From contig CAMAZY010000023.1 in the NCBI GenBank assembly GCA_945863885.1, positions 1 to 42,589 of the forward strand: 42,589 bases of DNA, in the 5' to 3' direction. Origin of the DNA: an uncultured Clostridia bacterium (lineage in GTDB: Bacteria; Bacillota; Clostridia; Oscillospirales; Acutalibacteraceae). Both the position numbers and the translations under genes were made by a program. Below are positions 42,573 through 42,589 of the stretch, in pieces; the stretch's first letter is position 1; each line of letters begins with the position of its first letter. The notes under the pieces are model-generated. The model was not told where the DNA came from and did not search any database. It saw nothing but the letters and a program-made list of their open reading frames with translations.

Positions 42573-42589
42573 CAAAGAAGCGCTCTTAA

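Overview
The window reads as chromosomal DNA of a low-to-mid GC member of the Bacillota, most likely a gut-type Clostridia (Oscillospiraceae/Ruminococcaceae-like). This is inferred from the strong AGGAGG-type ribosome binding sites, sigma-A promoters with extended -10 boxes, a T-box leader, a lysine riboswitch, the acetylase route to lysine, ZapA, and an ECF sigma factor paired with an RsgI-like membrane protein. No rRNA, tRNA, CRISPR array, transposase or phage gene was seen.

Layout. (1) 86-13020: a promoter and T-box leader drive leuA-ilvB-ilvN-ilvC-ilvD-leuC-leuD, then a secreted FN3 protein, leuB and a DUF815 AAA+ ATPase. Together these make valine, isoleucine and leucine from 2-oxoacids. 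(2) 13124-15418: accessory genes, namely a zinc-ribbon membrane protein, an AIM24-family protein, and a 44-residue small protein with its own promoter and terminator. (3) 15538-21786: hemA, a precorrin-2 dehydrogenase, hemC, a cobA-hemD fusion, hemB and hemL, tightly packed. They lead from glutamyl-tRNA to uroporphyrinogen III and on towards sirohydrochlorin. (4) 21805-28258: a lysine riboswitch followed by dapA, dapB, dapH, lysA, an aminotransferase and an M20 deacetylase, the N-acetyl branch of diaminopimelate/lysine synthesis. (5) 28327-30651: an ECF sigma factor and an RsgI-like anti-sigma protein with three PepSY domains. (6) 30751-39009: DUF554 and EamA membrane proteins, an AlaX editing protein, MgtC (reverse strand), zapA, a U32 peptidase, dCMP deaminase and an SDR. 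(7) 39099-42343, reverse strand: a secreted metallophosphoesterase, and an MFS transporter coupled to a pyridoxal-kinase-like gene. A 42-codon ORF ends in a long inverted repeat at the right edge.

The most unusual content is non-coding. A dispersed module of 7-nt tandem repeats plus a small GCC-GCA-GGC hairpin occurs in both orientations in the ilv/leu operon, and a related heptamer array lies beside mgtC. Between ilvD and leuC lies a 78-nt segment that can fold into a cloverleaf in which every junction nucleotide is paired. Before leuB two overlapping hairpins compete beside the ribosome binding site. Several secreted or membrane proteins (the FN3 protein and the zinc-ribbon protein) have a C-terminal half clearly richer in A+T than the N-terminal half.

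All calls come from reading the sequence and the translations by eye. Nothing was checked against a database, and no folding energies were computed.
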